The notes under the pieces are model-generated. The model saw only the letters and a list, made by a program, of their open reading frames with translations. It was not told the origin of the DNA and ran no database searches. This document shows positions 44,636-58,126 of a stretch of DNA of 64,000 nucleotides, piece by piece. Source of the DNA: Crystallibacter degradans (lineage in GTDB: Bacteria > Actinomycetota > Actinomycetes > Actinomycetales > Micrococcaceae); the NCBI RefSeq assembly GCF_012952295.1, contig NZ_JABBCH010000003.1, forward strand, positions 62,001 through 126,000, read 5' to 3'. Each line of letters opens with the position of its first letter. Within the stretch, counting starts at the first letter, position 1. Both the position numbers and the translations under genes were made by a program.

Positions 44636-45208
44636 TTATGCTCCCGGGTAGCTCAGGAAGACCGTCTCGTTTTCACCCTGCAGGCGGATGTCGAAGTACA
44701 GATCTCCGTTGGCCTCGCGGGTGGCGATCAGGGTTTTGCGGCGCTCTTCCGGCAGCGAGGAAAGCAGCGGATCGTTGGCCAGTGCGTCGGTGTCCTCCGG
44801 CAGATAGATGCGGGTGTGCAGCTTGTTCAGCAGGCCGCGGGCGAAAACCACCAGCGAGATGAACGGGGCTTTGCCCTCCTGCGTGGCGCCCGGGTTGACC
44901 GTGGTGAAGGTGTAGTGGCCCTCGTTGTCCACCGCCGCCCGGCCGAAGCCGGTGAAGGTATGGTCATCGCGCACCAGCGAGCCGGTCTCCCGGGAAATGA
45001 CGCCGGTTTCGTCGGCCTGCCAGATTTCCAGCAGGGCGTCGGGGATGGGTGTGCCCTGGCCGTCGTAGACCACGCCGTGCAGCCGGATGGAGCCGGCGTG
45101 CGCGCGGTGGACCAGCTGGCTGTCCTTCTCGTACGGCAGCGCATAACCGTAGAACGGGCCGATGGTCTGGCCGGGGGTTGCTACAAGCTGTGTGGAGTTC
45201 TGCGTCAT
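44636..45208 (-). CDS. pcaG: Protocatechuate 3,4-dioxygenase alpha subunit
   Basis: 190 residues from MTQNSTQLVATPGQTIGPFY; the ATG overlaps the pcaH stop by one base (TAATG). The intradiol dioxygenase fold is clear (GTPIPDALLEIWQADETGVI, FTTVNPGATQEGKAPFISLV), but as in all alpha subunits the iron ligands are not conserved. With PcaH it opens protocatechuate between the hydroxyls. Confidence 0.95.
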   Translation of the reverse strand: MTQNSTQLVATPGQTIGPFYGYALPYEKDSQLVHRAHAGSIRLHGVVYDGQGTPIPDALLEIWQADETGVISRETGSLVRDDHTFTGFGRAAVDNEGHYTFTTVNPGATQEGKAPFISLVVFARGLLNKLHTRIYLPEDTDALANDPLLSSLPEERRKTLIATREANGDLYFDIRLQGENETVFLSYPGA

Positions 45209-46053
45209 TACTCTGCGTCCTCGTCTTCCATCCAGGTGCGGTTGCTGCCGGAGAGCACAATGTCCCAGGTGTAGCCGGTGGCCCACTCGTGGCTGGTCAC
45301 ATTGTGGTCGTAGGTGGCGACCAGGCGGTCGCGGGCCTGCTGGTCCGTAATGGACTGGTAGATCGGATCCAGGGAGAAGAGCGGATCACCCGGGAAGTAC
45401 ATCTGTGTGATCATGCGCTGGGTGAAGTCGGTGCCGAACAGCGAGAAGTGGATGTGCGCCGGGCGCCACGCGTTGTGGTGGTTCTTCCACGGGTACGGTG
45501 CCGGCTTGATGGTGGTGAACTCGTACGAGCCGTCGTCGCCGGTCAGGCAGCGGCCCACGCCGGTGAAGTTAGGATCGATCGGGGCCGGATGCTGGTCGCG
45601 CTTGTGGATGTAGCGGCCGGCGGCGTTGGCCTGCCAGATTTCCACCAGCTGGTTGCGGACCGGGCGGCCGGCGCCGTCGAGCACCTTGCCGCGGACCACG
45701 ATGCGCTCACCGAGCGGCTCACCGTTGTGCTGGATGGTCAGGTCCGCTTCCAGCGCGTGCACATCGCGGTGGCCGAAGGCGGGCGACCACAGTTCGATGG
45801 TTTCCGGATCCGCATGGTGCAGGTCCTTCGTGGGGTGGCGCAGCACGGAGCTGCGGTACGGGGCGAAGTCGATCCGCGGCTGCGTTTCCTCCGGCCTCCC
45901 CTCGGCCTTGCCCTGCTGGTACTCATCGTGGATCTTGTTGATCTGGTTGGTGATGAAGTCCTGGCTGTCAGCGGCTGCGTCGGAATCAATCACGGCGCTG
46001 TCATTTTCGATCACGTGGCTCTCGTCGAACGTCTCGTCGGTATTTGCTGTCAT
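45208..46053 (-). CDS. pcaH: Protocatechuate 3,4-dioxygenase beta subunit
   Basis: 281 residues; the iron-bearing subunit. Ligands Y148 (GRYIHKRDQ), Y187 (APYPWKN), H200 and H202 (PAHIHFSLFG) show exactly the 39/13/2 spacing of the Pseudomonas enzyme. The core matches homologues (VVRGKVLDGAGRPVRNQLVE, GVGRCLTGDDGSYEFTTIKP). An acidic N-terminal extension of about 35 residues precedes the domain. It follows pobA by 37 bases. Confidence 0.96.
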   Translation of the reverse strand: MTANTDETFDESHVIENDSAVIDSDAAADSQDFITNQINKIHDEYQQGKAEGRPEETQPRIDFAPYRSSVLRHPTKDLHHADPETIELWSPAFGHRDVHALEADLTIQHNGEPLGERIVVRGKVLDGAGRPVRNQLVEIWQANAAGRYIHKRDQHPAPIDPNFTGVGRCLTGDDGSYEFTTIKPAPYPWKNHHNAWRPAHIHFSLFGTDFTQRMITQMYFPGDPLFSLDPIYQSITDQQARDRLVATYDHNVTSHEWATGYTWDIVLSGSNRTWMEDEDAE

Positions 46054-46090
46054 GGTCTCGCTCCTTTCCTGGAATGTTCAGTGGTATCCG

Positions 46091-47281
46091 TTAGCTGTGC
46101 GGCCAGCCCGTGTAGGACTCGGCAAGGTACTGCTGCCCGTAGCGCGAGCTGGTCACGGTCTCCAACTCCCCGAGCGCGCGCTTGAGCGTAAACGCGTCGG
46201 CGTTCGGCGAGGTGTGCAGCATGGAGGTCATCCAGTAGGAGAAGTTCTGCGCCTTCCAGACGCGCTTGAGCGCCAGGTCCGAGTACCCCTGCAGCAGGGC
46301 GTCATCCTTGGTGGAGTAAAAGGAGTCGATCGCCTCGAAGAGGACCTTCACGTCGGCCAGCGCGAGGTTCAGGCCCTTGGCGCCCGTCGGCGGAACGGTG
46401 TGCCCGGCGTCGCCGACGAGGAACATGCGCCCGTGGCTCAGCGGTTCACGGACGAAGGAACGGAAGCCCAGGACCGTCTTGTCGAAGATCGGGCCGGTCT
46501 TCAGCTCGAAGCCGTCCGGTCCGTGCACGCGCTTCTGCAGCTCGGTCCAGATCCGGTCATCGCTCCACTGGTTGACGTCCTCGTCCGGGCTGCACTGGAA
46601 GTACATGCGCTGGACGGTCTCGCTCCGCTGGGAGATCAGCGCGAAGCCGTGCGGGGAGTTGGCGTAGATCAGTTCCGGGGCGCTCTTCGGTGCTTCGGTG
46701 AGGATGCCGAACCAGGCGAAAGGGTATTCGGTCTTGTAGTCCTGGGTGCCGGGAACGGCGCGGCGGCAGAAGCTGCGGGAGCCGTCCGCGCCCACGAGGA
46801 TGTCGCAATGGACTTCGAAGGCGGCGCCGTCCTTGTCGGTGAAACGGAACTTCGGCGTCTCGGTCTCCAGGTCAAACACCTCGGTGACCGCGGATTCGTA
46901 ACGTACGTCGCCGCCGTCGCGCTTGCGGGCCGCTGCCAGATCGACGAAGACCTCGTTCTGCGCGTAAAGGGTGACGGTGGCGTCAACCAGATCGCGGAAG
47001 TCCAGCGGGTGCGACTCGCCGTTGAACCGCAGGTCGATGCCGGCGTGCTCATCGCCCTCGGTCAGCACGCGGCCGTCCACGCCGGTATCGGTGAGGAGCT
47101 TGACCGAGCCTGCCTCAAGAATGCCTGCGCGATGGGTGTGGGTGATCGTGTCGTGGTCGCGGGATTCGACCACGATGTTCTCGACGCCGCTCTTCGCCAG
47201 CAAGTGCGAGAGCAGCAGGCCGGCCGGGCCGCCGCCGACAATCCCGACCTGGGTCTTGATGATCTGAGCATTGGCAGCCAT
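46091..47281 (-). CDS. pobA: 4-hydroxybenzoate 3-monooxygenase
   Basis: 396 residues from MAANAQIIKTQVGIVGGGPA. An FAD aromatic hydroxylase that makes protocatechuate from 4-hydroxybenzoate. The FAD motif is GIVGGGPAGLLLSHLLAKSG, the second FAD/NAD(P)H motif DILVGADGSRSFCRRAVPG, and the third RMFLVGDAGHTVPPTGAKGL. The frame extends to 47419 but the ATG at 47279-47281 has GAGGAG upstream. The upstream IclR gene and a palindrome at 47356-47372 suggest local control. Confidence 0.95.
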   Translation of the reverse strand: MAANAQIIKTQVGIVGGGPAGLLLSHLLAKSGVENIVVESRDHDTITHTHRAGILEAGSVKLLTDTGVDGRVLTEGDEHAGIDLRFNGESHPLDFRDLVDATVTLYAQNEVFVDLAAARKRDGGDVRYESAVTEVFDLETETPKFRFTDKDGAAFEVHCDILVGADGSRSFCRRAVPGTQDYKTEYPFAWFGILTEAPKSAPELIYANSPHGFALISQRSETVQRMYFQCSPDEDVNQWSDDRIWTELQKRVHGPDGFELKTGPIFDKTVLGFRSFVREPLSHGRMFLVGDAGHTVPPTGAKGLNLALADVKVLFEAIDSFYSTKDDALLQGYSDLALKRVWKAQNFSYWMTSMLHTSPNADAFTLKRALGELETVTSSRYGQQYLAESYTGWPHS

Positions 47282-47355
47282 AGAGAATCTCCTCGAGGAA
47301 TGTGGGGCACGTCTTGAACCAGTGTGACTGCGGCGACAGCGTTCCCGCGCCCCTG

Positions 47356-47372
47356 TTCGCATTGAATGAGAA
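47356..47372. promoter_or_regulatory. Candidate IclR-type operator before pobA
   Basis: TTCGCATT and AATGAGAA form an inverted repeat with one mismatch around a single G, preceded by TG (TGTTCG, as in the pcaF site). It lies between the stop of the second IclR gene and pobA, 75-91 bases upstream of the pobA start. Confidence 0.4.
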
Positions 47373-48137
47373 TTACGACGACGACGCCGGCAGCTCCCCC
47401 ACGGCACGGGCGATGCCACGGGCCCCGGCCATCAACACCGGAACAATCGCGGAAAGGTTCTCCAGGCCCAGCGGCAGCACCACGCCGATCGCGGCGATGG
47501 CCTGCCCGTGCTTGCCCAGGACGGGAACAGCCAGCCCGGTAGTGTCGGTGTCCACCCGCCCGTCGAAGGCGGCATAGCCCCGCTTGCGGATGTCCGCCAG
47601 ATGCCGGCGGAAGTCGAAGGAAACCGCGTCCACCACGGCCACCGCCTCGGGGTGCCGGGCGAGGTAGGACTCCTGCACGTGGTTGGGCGCATAGGCCAGC
47701 AGCACCATGCCCATCGCCGTGCGGTGTACCGGCATCCGACCGGCGATTTTGGCCTGGTTCACAACCGATCCCCTGCTCGAAAGCCGCTCAATGATCAGGA
47801 CCTCATCGTCCTTGAGCACCGCCAGCTGGGTGTGCTGGCGGACCACGGACTGGATGTCCTCCATAAATGGCATGGCCGCCTGGCGCAGGTCGACCGCCGG
47901 CGAGCTGCGGTTGGCCAGCTCCCACAGCCGCAGCCCGAGCCGGACCTCCCCCGACGGCTCCCGGCTCAGCAGTTCATGACGTGCCATTTCGTCCACCAGC
48001 CGGTAGGTGGTGGCCAGCGGTACCTCTGCACGCCGTGCCAGCGTGGCCACGCTCATGGAGGAACGGGTGGCGTCGAAGGCGCTGAGGATGCGCACAAACC
48101 GCTCCAGCATGGAGTCACCCGAACGCGAATTGGCCAT
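47373..48137 (-). CDS. IclR-family regulator, probably PobR-type
   Basis: 254 residues. Winged helix: MLERFVRILSAFDATRSSMS and RRAEVPLATTYRLVDEMARH; effector domain: HTQLAVLKDDEVLIIERLSS, GRMPVHRTAMGMVLLAYAPN and GLAVPVLGKHGQAIAAIGVV. It lies upstream of pobA in the same direction with a 91-base gap that carries a candidate operator, so it probably controls pobA and perhaps the pcaHGBDC unit. It is clearly distinct in sequence from the IclR protein at 38339, so the cluster has two separate regulators. Confidence 0.88.
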   Translation of the reverse strand: MANSRSGDSMLERFVRILSAFDATRSSMSVATLARRAEVPLATTYRLVDEMARHELLSREPSGEVRLGLRLWELANRSSPAVDLRQAAMPFMEDIQSVVRQHTQLAVLKDDEVLIIERLSSRGSVVNQAKIAGRMPVHRTAMGMVLLAYAPNHVQESYLARHPEAVAVVDAVSFDFRRHLADIRKRGYAAFDGRVDTDTTGLAVPVLGKHGQAIAAIGVVLPLGLENLSAIVPVLMAGARGIARAVGELPASSS

Positions 48138-48221
48138 GGCATCAGGTTCTCACAACTGCCAGCTCCCGCGGGAAGGGTGCACGCAGCCCACCCCAAGCAA
48201 AAAGCGACCCCGTGGTTAACG

Positions 48222-48265
48222 CAGAGCACCCCTTGCGCCCGTTTCCGGGTACAAGGGGTGTTCTG
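48222..48265 (-). terminator. Hairpin terminator after rpoC
   Basis: CAGAGCACCCCTTG (48222-48235) pairs with CAAGGGGTGTTCTG (48252-48265) with one wobble, and an inner CCCG/CGGG pairing shortens the loop to TTTC. It lies about 60 bases after the rpoC stop. No T run follows, as often in actinobacteria. Confidence 0.65.
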
Positions 48266-48325
48266 TTGCTACGTGCCTAGAGGGCCCCGGGGTGGCGGCA
48301 AAGCCGACACGCCCGGGTCCGGTTC

Positions 48326-52219
<3,894 letters not shown>

Positions 52220-52294
52220 ATGGTCCCTGTTCTCTCTTGTTCTCTAAATCTGAATGTCTTGTGTCGGGTACGGAAAGAGGTACGACGGCGGCAA

Positions 52295-52324
52295 CTGGCA
52301 CGGGTTCCGAAGGTTCCGTGCCAG
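52295..52324 (-). other. Hairpin between rpoB and rpoC
   Basis: CTGGCACGG (52295-52303) pairs with CCGTGCCAG (52316-52324), 12-base loop, directly after the rpoB stop at 52334. It has no T run and probably acts in RNA processing or stability within the rpoBC message. Confidence 0.45.
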
Positions 52325-52333
52325 CCCGCTCAT

Positions 52334-55300
52334 CTAGACCTCTTCGACGGAGCTGGGCTCTGCACGGGACAGATCGATACCCAGTTCCTCCGCGGCCCGG
52401 AAGACTTCTTCATCCGAGTCACGCATTTCAATCGTGGTGCCGTCGGTGGAAAGGACTTCCACGTTCAGGCACAGCGACTGCATTTCCTTGATCAAGACCT
52501 TGAAGGACTCCGGAACACCCGGTTCGGGGATGTTCTCGCCCTTGACGATGGCTTCGTAGACCTTGACGCGGCCGTGGATGTCATCGGACTTGATGGTCAG
52601 GAGTTCCTGCAGGGTGTACGCGGCACCGTAGGCTTCCAGCGCCCACACTTCCATCTCACCGAAGCGCTGGCCACCGAACTGGGCCTTACCACCAAGCGGC
52701 TGCTGGGTGATCATGGAGTACGGACCGGTGGAGCGTGCGTGGATCTTGTCATCGACAAGGTGGTGCAGCTTCAGGATGTACATGTAGCCCACGGCGATCG
52801 GGTCCGGGAACGGCTCGCCGGAGCGGCCGTCGAACAGACGCGCCTTGCCGGAGGAACCGATCAGACGTTCGCCGTCGCGGGTCTTGTTGGTCGAGTCCAG
52901 CAGGCCGGTGATCTCGTACTCGGAAGCACCGTCGAACACCGGGGTGGCCACCGTGGTGGAACCGCTCTCGCGGGGCAGGTTCGGCAGGTTCTTGACCCAT
53001 TCCGGGTCCCCTTCGATGGTCCAGCCCTGCTTGGCGGCCCAGCCAAGGTGGATTTCCAGTACCTGACCGACGTTCATACGGCCCGGAACACCCAGTGGGT
53101 TCAGGACGATGTCGACCGGGGTGCCGTCTTCCATGAACGGCATGTCCTCGATCGGCAGGATCTTGGAGATGACGCCCTTGTTGCCGTGGCGGCCGGCGAG
53201 CTTGTCGCCGTCGGTGATCTTACGCTTCTGTGCCACGTAGACGCGGACCAGCTGGTTCACGCCCGGGGGCAGTTCGTCGTCGTTGTCGCGCTCGAAGATG
53301 CGCACGCCGATGACCGTACCGGACTCGCCGTGCGGAACCTTCAGCGAGGTGTCGCGGACTTCGCGGGACTTCTCACCGAAGATGGCGCGCAGCAGGCGCT
53401 CTTCCGGAGTCAGCTCGGTTTCACCCTTCGGGGTCACACGGCCAACCAGGATGTCTCCTGCTTCGACCTCGGCACCGATGTGGATGATGCCGCGCTCGTC
53501 CAGCTGGGAGAGGACCTCTTCGCTCACGTTGGGGATATCGCGGGTGATTTCCTCGGCACCAAGCTTGGTGTCGCGGGCGTCAACCTCGTGCTCCTCGATG
53601 TGGATGGAGGTCAGCACGTCGTCGGAGACGATGCGCTGGCTCAGGATGATCGCATCCTCGTAGTTGTGGCCTTCCCAGGACATGAACGCAACGAGCAGGT
53701 TCTTGCCCAGGGCCAGTTCGCCCTGGTCCGTGGAGGGACCGTCGGCGATGATGCTCTTGACCTCAACCCGCTGGCCTTCGGCAACCAGCACACGCTGGTT
53801 GTAGGCGTTGCCTTGGTTGGAGCGCGCGAACTTCATGATCGGGTAGTGCGTTTCGGTGCCGTCGTCGTTCAAGGTGGTGACCATGTCAGCCGAAACCTCG
53901 GTGACCACACCGGCCTTGGCGGCAACCACGGAGTCGCCGGCGTCAACAGCGGCGTAGCGCTCCATGCCGGTACCAACCAGCGGAGCCTCCGAACGCAGCA
54001 GCGGCACAGCCTGGCGCTGCATGTTCGCACCCATGAGGGCGCGGTTGGCATCGTCATGCTCGAGGAACGGGATCAGGGCGGTTGCCACGGACACCATCTG
54101 GCGCGGGGAAACGTCCATGTAGTCGATCTCGGCCGGCTCGGTCAGGATCGGCTCGCCACCGCCACCGCGTTCGCGGCAGAGGACCAGTTCTTCGGAGAAG
54201 CGGTTGTCTTCGTCCAGCGGCGCGTTGGCCTGGGCGATGACGCACTCGATCTCGTCGTCTGCAGTCAGGTAATCGATCTGGTCCGTGACCAGGCCCTCCA
54301 CGACCTTGCGGTACGGGGTCTCGATGAAGCCGAAAGCGTTGATGCGGCCGTAGGAAGCCAGCGAACCGATCAGGCCGATGTTCGGGCCTTCAGGGGTTTC
54401 GATGGGGCACATACGTCCGTAGTGCGACGGGTGGACGTCACGGACTTCCATGCCTGCACGGTCACGGGACAGACCGCCCGGGCCCAGCGCGGACAGACGG
54501 CGCTTGTGCGTCAGGCCGGCGAGCGGGTTGTTCTGGTCCATGAACTGGGACAGCTGGGAGGTTCCGAAGAACTCCTTGATAGCTGCCACAACGGGGCGGA
54601 TGTTGATCAGGGTCTGCGGAGTGATGGCCTCCACGTCCTGGGTGGTCATCCGCTCGCGGACGACGCGCTCCATACGGGAAAGACCGGTGCGGACCTGGTT
54701 CTCGATCAGCTCACCGACGGCGCGGATACGGCGGTTACCGAAGTGGTCGATGTCGTCGACCTCGACGCGGATCTCGTGGTCCTCGCCGTCGCGCTTGCCT
54801 GCGATGGACTTATCGCCGGCGTGCAGGGCAACGAGGAACTTGATCATGGCGACGATGTCGTCATTGTTCAGGACCGATGCGTCCGGATCATCCAGCGGCT
54901 TGTCGATGCCCAGCTTGCGGTTGATCTTGTAGCGGCCAACCTTGGCCAGATCGTAGCGCTTCGGGTTGAAGTAGAGGTTGTCCAGCAGGGACTGGGCAGC
55001 TTCCACCGTGGGCGGCTCGCCCGGACGGAGCTTGCGGTAGATGTCCAGGAGTGCGTCTTCCTGGGTCTCGGTGGTGTCCTTCTCCAGCGTGGCGCGGATG
55101 GAGTCGTACTCGCCGAAGGTCTCCAGGATCTGGCCTTCGGTCCAGCCGAGGGCCTTCAGCAGGACGGTGACGGACTGCTTGCGCTTGCGGTCGAGGCGCA
55201 CGCCGACCTGGTCGCGCTTATCGATCTCCAGCTCGAACCAGGCACCGCGGGACGGGATGATCTTGGCGGTGAAAATGTCCTTGTCACTGGTCTTGTCGGC

Positions 55301-55852
55301 GGAACGCTCGAAGTAGGCGCCCGGGGAACGGACCAGCTGGGAGACGACAACACGCTCGGTGCCGTTGATGACGAAGGTACCCTTGTCGGTCATCAGCGGG
55401 AAGTCGCCCATGAACACGGTCTGCTGCTTGATTTCGCCCGTGTTGTTGTTCATGAACTCCGCCTTGACGTACAGCGGAGCGGAATAGGTGGCGTCGCGGT
55501 CCTTGCACTCCGCCATCGTGTACTTCGGGTCAGCGAACTCCGGCTCGGAGAAGCTCAGGGACATAGTGCCCTGGAAGTCCTCGATCGGGGAGATCTCTTC
55601 GAAGATGTCCGCCAGACCCGACGTGGTGGCCATGCCCTTCTGGCCTTCGGCCAGCGCCTGCTGAAGGCGGGTCTTCCAGCGCTCGTTGCCGACCAGCCAA
55701 TCGAAGCTGTGGGTCTGCAGGGCGAGAAGATTGGGAACGTCCAGAGGTTCGTGAATCTTAGCGAATGAGATCCTGCGGGTGGCGCCATCGTTCGATGAAG
55801 CGTCAAGCAGGCTGTTAGCGGTATCAGTATTAGAGGTGCTCGAGGCGACCAA
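52334..55852 (-). CDS. rpoB: RNA polymerase beta subunit
   Basis: 1172 residues from a TTG start ([18 protein letters not shown]) with GGAAGGA eight bases upstream; the frame extends to 55927 without support. The rifampicin region reads [20 protein letters not shown] and [16 protein letters not shown], wild type at the positions equivalent to D435, H445 and S450 of M. tuberculosis, so rifampicin sensitivity is expected. Other core motifs include [18 protein letters not shown] and [14 protein letters not shown]. In this genome rpoB is separated from rplJ-rplL by two plus-strand genes. Confidence 0.97.
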   Translation of the reverse strand: MVASSTSNTDTANSLLDASSNDGATRRISFAKIHEPLDVPNLLALQTHSFDWLVGNERWKTRLQQALAEGQKGMATTSGLADIFEEISPIEDFQGTMSLSFSEPEFADPKYTMAECKDRDATYSAPLYVKAEFMNNNTGEIKQQTVFMGDFPLMTDKGTFVINGTERVVVSQLVRSPGAYFERSADKTSDKDIFTAKIIPSRGAWFELEIDKRDQVGVRLDRKRKQSVTVLLKALGWTEGQILETFGEYDSIRATLEKDTTETQEDALLDIYRKLRPGEPPTVEAAQSLLDNLYFNPKRYDLAKVGRYKINRKLGIDKPLDDPDASVLNNDDIVAMIKFLVALHAGDKSIAGKRDGEDHEIRVEVDDIDHFGNRRIRAVGELIENQVRTGLSRMERVVRERMTTQDVEAITPQTLINIRPVVAAIKEFFGTSQLSQFMDQNNPLAGLTHKRRLSALGPGGLSRDRAGMEVRDVHPSHYGRMCPIETPEGPNIGLIGSLASYGRINAFGFIETPYRKVVEGLVTDQIDYLTADDEIECVIAQANAPLDEDNRFSEELVLCRERGGGGEPILTEPAEIDYMDVSPRQMVSVATALIPFLEHDDANRALMGANMQRQAVPLLRSEAPLVGTGMERYAAVDAGDSVVAAKAGVVTEVSADMVTTLNDDGTETHYPIMKFARSNQGNAYNQRVLVAEGQRVEVKSIIADGPSTDQGELALGKNLLVAFMSWEGHNYEDAIILSQRIVSDDVLTSIHIEEHEVDARDTKLGAEEITRDIPNVSEEVLSQLDERGIIHIGAEVEAGDILVGRVTPKGETELTPEERLLRAIFGEKSREVRDTSLKVPHGESGTVIGVRIFERDNDDELPPGVNQLVRVYVAQKRKITDGDKLAGRHGNKGVISKILPIEDMPFMEDGTPVDIVLNPLGVPGRMNVGQVLEIHLGWAAKQGWTIEGDPEWVKNLPNLPRESGSTTVATPVFDGASEYEITGLLDSTNKTRDGERLIGSSGKARLFDGRSGEPFPDPIAVGYMYILKLHHLVDDKIHARSTGPYSMITQQPLGGKAQFGGQRFGEMEVWALEAYGAAYTLQELLTIKSDDIHGRVKVYEAIVKGENIPEPGVPESFKVLIKEMQSLCLNVEVLSTDGTTIEMRDSDEEVFRAAEELGIDLSRAEPSSVEEV

Positions 55853-55939
55853 GAGAGGGATCCTTCCACAGACCTTCAGGCTTGTACGCGCTTCCGCACT
55901 ACCGGCATCATGAGATGCCAAGCACAACCAGACCGGATC

Positions 55940-56011
55940 CGCTATATGATCCAGGCCCGCCCGAATTCCTGTTAAATACAGGAAGGCGTGGCAAAGCCCA
56001 CCGCTATATGA
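55940..56011. repeat. Two direct copies of CCGCTATATGA in the rpoB leader
   Basis: The 11-mer occurs at 55940-55950 and 56001-56011, 61 bases apart start to start, both within the transcribed leader inferred for rpoB. In this GC-rich genome an AT-containing 11-mer repeated at this distance is unlikely by chance. Its role is unknown. Confidence 0.6.
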
Positions 56012-56045
56012 AGGCTGAAGGTTAAGAGGGAAGACGCAGATTTAT

Positions 56046-56074
56046 ACTCTACGCCACGTCCCCTAAATTGTCCA
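56046..56074 (-). promoter_or_regulatory. Promoter of rpoB-rpoC
   Basis: On the minus strand TGGACA (56069-56074; five of six) and TAGAGT (56046-56051; four of six) are 17 bases apart, followed by an AT-rich stretch TATAAATC. The start would be near 56039, about 187 bases before rpoB. This is the clearest sigma-70 type promoter in the window. Confidence 0.65.
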
Positions 56075-56366
56075 GCAGGCAGACTATCCCCTTGCCTGTC
56101 CGTGCCGGTGAACTGCATCCGGCGTGTCGGGCGGCGGAAGCCGAATCGTAATCTCCGGCCCCGGCCCTGCTCCCCTGCCAACGGAGCGCCTGTCTTCCGC
56201 GCGGCTCCCCTACAGCAGCTTCCCTGCTTATCCTGCGGCGGCCATCCCGCGGAACATCTGCGGCTGTTGCCGCGTTCCACAGATTGGAAGCTTATCGAAC
56301 TCCCGCGCCAGCTAACTGTAGCCTGTCGGGAACAGCTATTTCAAGGATGAAAGCGAGTACAGGACA

Positions 56367-57566
56367 GTGTCAGGTAACAGAAACGACGTGGTAATTCTCG
56401 GCGGCGCCCGCACTCCCCAGGGCCGGCTCAACGGACAGCTGGCAGGTTTCAGCGCCGTCGAACTCGGCAGCAAGGCCATCGCGGCGGCCCTCGAGCGCTC
56501 CGGCGTGCCGGCGGAGAACGTCGACTCGGTCATCATGGGACAGGTGATCCAGGCCGGCGCCGGGCAGAATCCGGCCCGCCAGAGCGCCATCGGAGCCGGC
56601 ATCGGCTGGGACGTCCCCACCGTGACCATCAACAAGGTTTGCCTCTCCGGCCTGGCAGCGGTCACCGATGCAGCCCGCTTGATCCGCGCAGGCGAGGCAG
56701 AGGTAGTAGTTGCCGGCGGCCAGGAGTCCATGACCAACGGACCGCACGTCCTCCCCGGTTCCCGGCAGGGCTGGACCTACGGCAACATCAACGTCGTCGA
56801 CTCGGTGGCCCATGACGGACTGACCGATGCTTTCGACCACGAATCCATGGGCGCCTCGACGGAACGGCGGAATGCCGAACTTGCCATCGACCGCACCGCC
56901 CAGGACGAGGTTGCCGCGGCATCGCACCAGCGCGCCGCCGCTGCCACCGAGTCCGGGGTGTTCGCTGCGGAGATCGTCCCGGTCACTGTCCCCCAACGCA
57001 AGGGCGATGCCCTGGTACTGACCAAGGACGAAGGTATCCGCCCGCAGACCACGGTGGAATCGCTGGCACCGCTGAGGCCGGCCTTCGACAAGGACGGCAC
57101 CATCACGGCGGGCAACTCCTCACCGCTTTCCGACGGCGCAGCCGCCGTTGTGCTGGCGACCCGCGGTTATGCCGAGGACAACGGACTTGAGTGGCTCGCT
57201 GTCGTCGGCAAACCGGGTCAGGTGGCCGGACCGGACACCTCCCTGCACTCACAGCCGTCCAACGCCATTGCCCAGGCCCTGAAGCGCGCCGGCTGGAGCA
57301 CTTCGGACCTCGACTTCATCGAAATCAACGAGGCCTTCGGTTCCGTTGCCGTGCAGTCCCTGAAGGACCTGGATTACCCGCTGGAGAAGTGCAATCTCCA
57401 TGGCGGTGCCATCGCACTTGGACACCCGATCGGCGCTTCCGGCGCACGGCTGGCCCTGCATGCGGCCAACGAGCTCAAGCGCCGCGGGCAGGGCAAGGCT
57501 GCCGTTTCACTGTGCGGCGGCGGAGGGCAGGGCGAGGCGCTGCTGCTGTACCGCGACGAGGAGTAG
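56367..57566 (+). CDS. Acetyl-CoA acetyltransferase (thiolase)
   Basis: 399 residues. Thiolase residues are C92 (NKVCLSGLAA), H353 (ALGHPIGASG) and C383 (SLCGGGGQG), with INEAFG. The end pattern and lack of a trifunctional partner point to the biosynthetic/acetoacetyl-CoA type rather than the degradative FadA. It condenses two acetyl-CoA or cleaves acetoacetyl-CoA. The start is GTG at 56367; the ribosome site AGGA is close (two bases), so initiation may be weak. ybaK follows four bases downstream. Distinct from the pcaF thiolase in this window. Confidence 0.9.
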   Translation: MSGNRNDVVILGGARTPQGRLNGQLAGFSAVELGSKAIAAALERSGVPAENVDSVIMGQVIQAGAGQNPARQSAIGAGIGWDVPTVTINKVCLSGLAAVTDAARLIRAGEAEVVVAGGQESMTNGPHVLPGSRQGWTYGNINVVDSVAHDGLTDAFDHESMGASTERRNAELAIDRTAQDEVAAASHQRAAAATESGVFAAEIVPVTVPQRKGDALVLTKDEGIRPQTTVESLAPLRPAFDKDGTITAGNSSPLSDGAAAVVLATRGYAEDNGLEWLAVVGKPGQVAGPDTSLHSQPSNAIAQALKRAGWSTSDLDFIEINEAFGSVAVQSLKDLDYPLEKCNLHGGAIALGHPIGASGARLALHAANELKRRGQGKAAVSLCGGGGQGEALLLYRDEE

Positions 57567-57570
57567 GCCT

Positions 57571-58050
57571 GTGGCTGACATCGTTGCCGGCAAGGACAGG
57601 TTCCTGGCCGACGCGGGCGACCGAGGGCTGGACGTGGAGCTGATCGCACGCCCGGCCGCTCGGAGCCTGGTGGAGGCGGCGCAGCTGCTCGGGATCGCAC
57701 CGGCGGACATCGTTAAGTCCCTCGTGGTAAAGCACAAGGACGGCACGTTCCTGTTTGCCCTGATTCCCGGTGACCGGCAGATTTCCTGGCCGAAGCTGCG
57801 TGCCCTGATCGGGGTGAACAAGCTGTCCATGCCTGCTGCCGACGTCGCCTTCGAGGCCACCGGCTACCAGCGTGGCACCATCACGCCGCTGGGCAGCACC
57901 ACGGCCTGGCCGGTCTATGCAGATGCCGCGATCACCGGGCGGCGCATCTCCATGGGCGCCGGGGAGCACGGCTACTCGGCTTTTGTGGATTCGGATGCCC
58001 TGATCAAGGCACTGGATGCTACCGTCGCGGACATCAGCGACCCGGAATAA
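57571..58050 (+). CDS. ybaK: YbaK/ProX-type aminoacyl-tRNA deacylase
   Basis: 159 residues from a GTG with GAGG overlapping the thiolase stop. YbaK proteins hydrolyse mischarged Cys-tRNA(Pro) or related species in trans. The fold signature is ADIVKSLVVKHKDGTFLFAL with the conserved lysine, and GYQRGTITPLGSTTAWPVYA with the GxxP-type loop. Tightly coupled to the thiolase gene with no obvious functional link. The stop is followed by a strong terminator. Confidence 0.85.
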   Translation: MADIVAGKDRFLADAGDRGLDVELIARPAARSLVEAAQLLGIAPADIVKSLVVKHKDGTFLFALIPGDRQISWPKLRALIGVNKLSMPAADVAFEATGYQRGTITPLGSTTAWPVYADAAITGRRISMGAGEHGYSAFVDSDALIKALDATVADISDPE

Positions 58051-58076
58051 CGCCCCGGCATTCCGCCAGAGCACAC

Positions 58077-58110
58077 AAAAGAGCCCCGCACCTGGGTGCG
58101 GGGCTCTTTT
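58077..58110. terminator. Bidirectional terminator between ybaK and rplL
   Basis: AAAAGAGCCCCGCACC and GGTGCGGGGCTCTTTT form a perfect 16-base stem around two bases, with A and T runs on the two sides. It ends ybaK on the plus strand and rplL on the minus strand. Confidence 0.95.
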
Positions 58111-58126
58111 GGATGTTGCGGAAAGC

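Larger units (their letters stand above)
55853..56366. other. Upstream region of rpoB, shared with the thiolase gene
   Basis: 514 bases. The rpoB half (55853-56075) has a good minus-strand promoter (56046-56074), a leader of about 190 bases, a hairpin CCTGT/ACAGG (55971-55985) and an 11-base direct repeat (55940-55950, 56001-56011). The thiolase half (56076-56366) is GC-rich with no clear promoter. Short reading frames across it look random. Confidence 0.6.
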
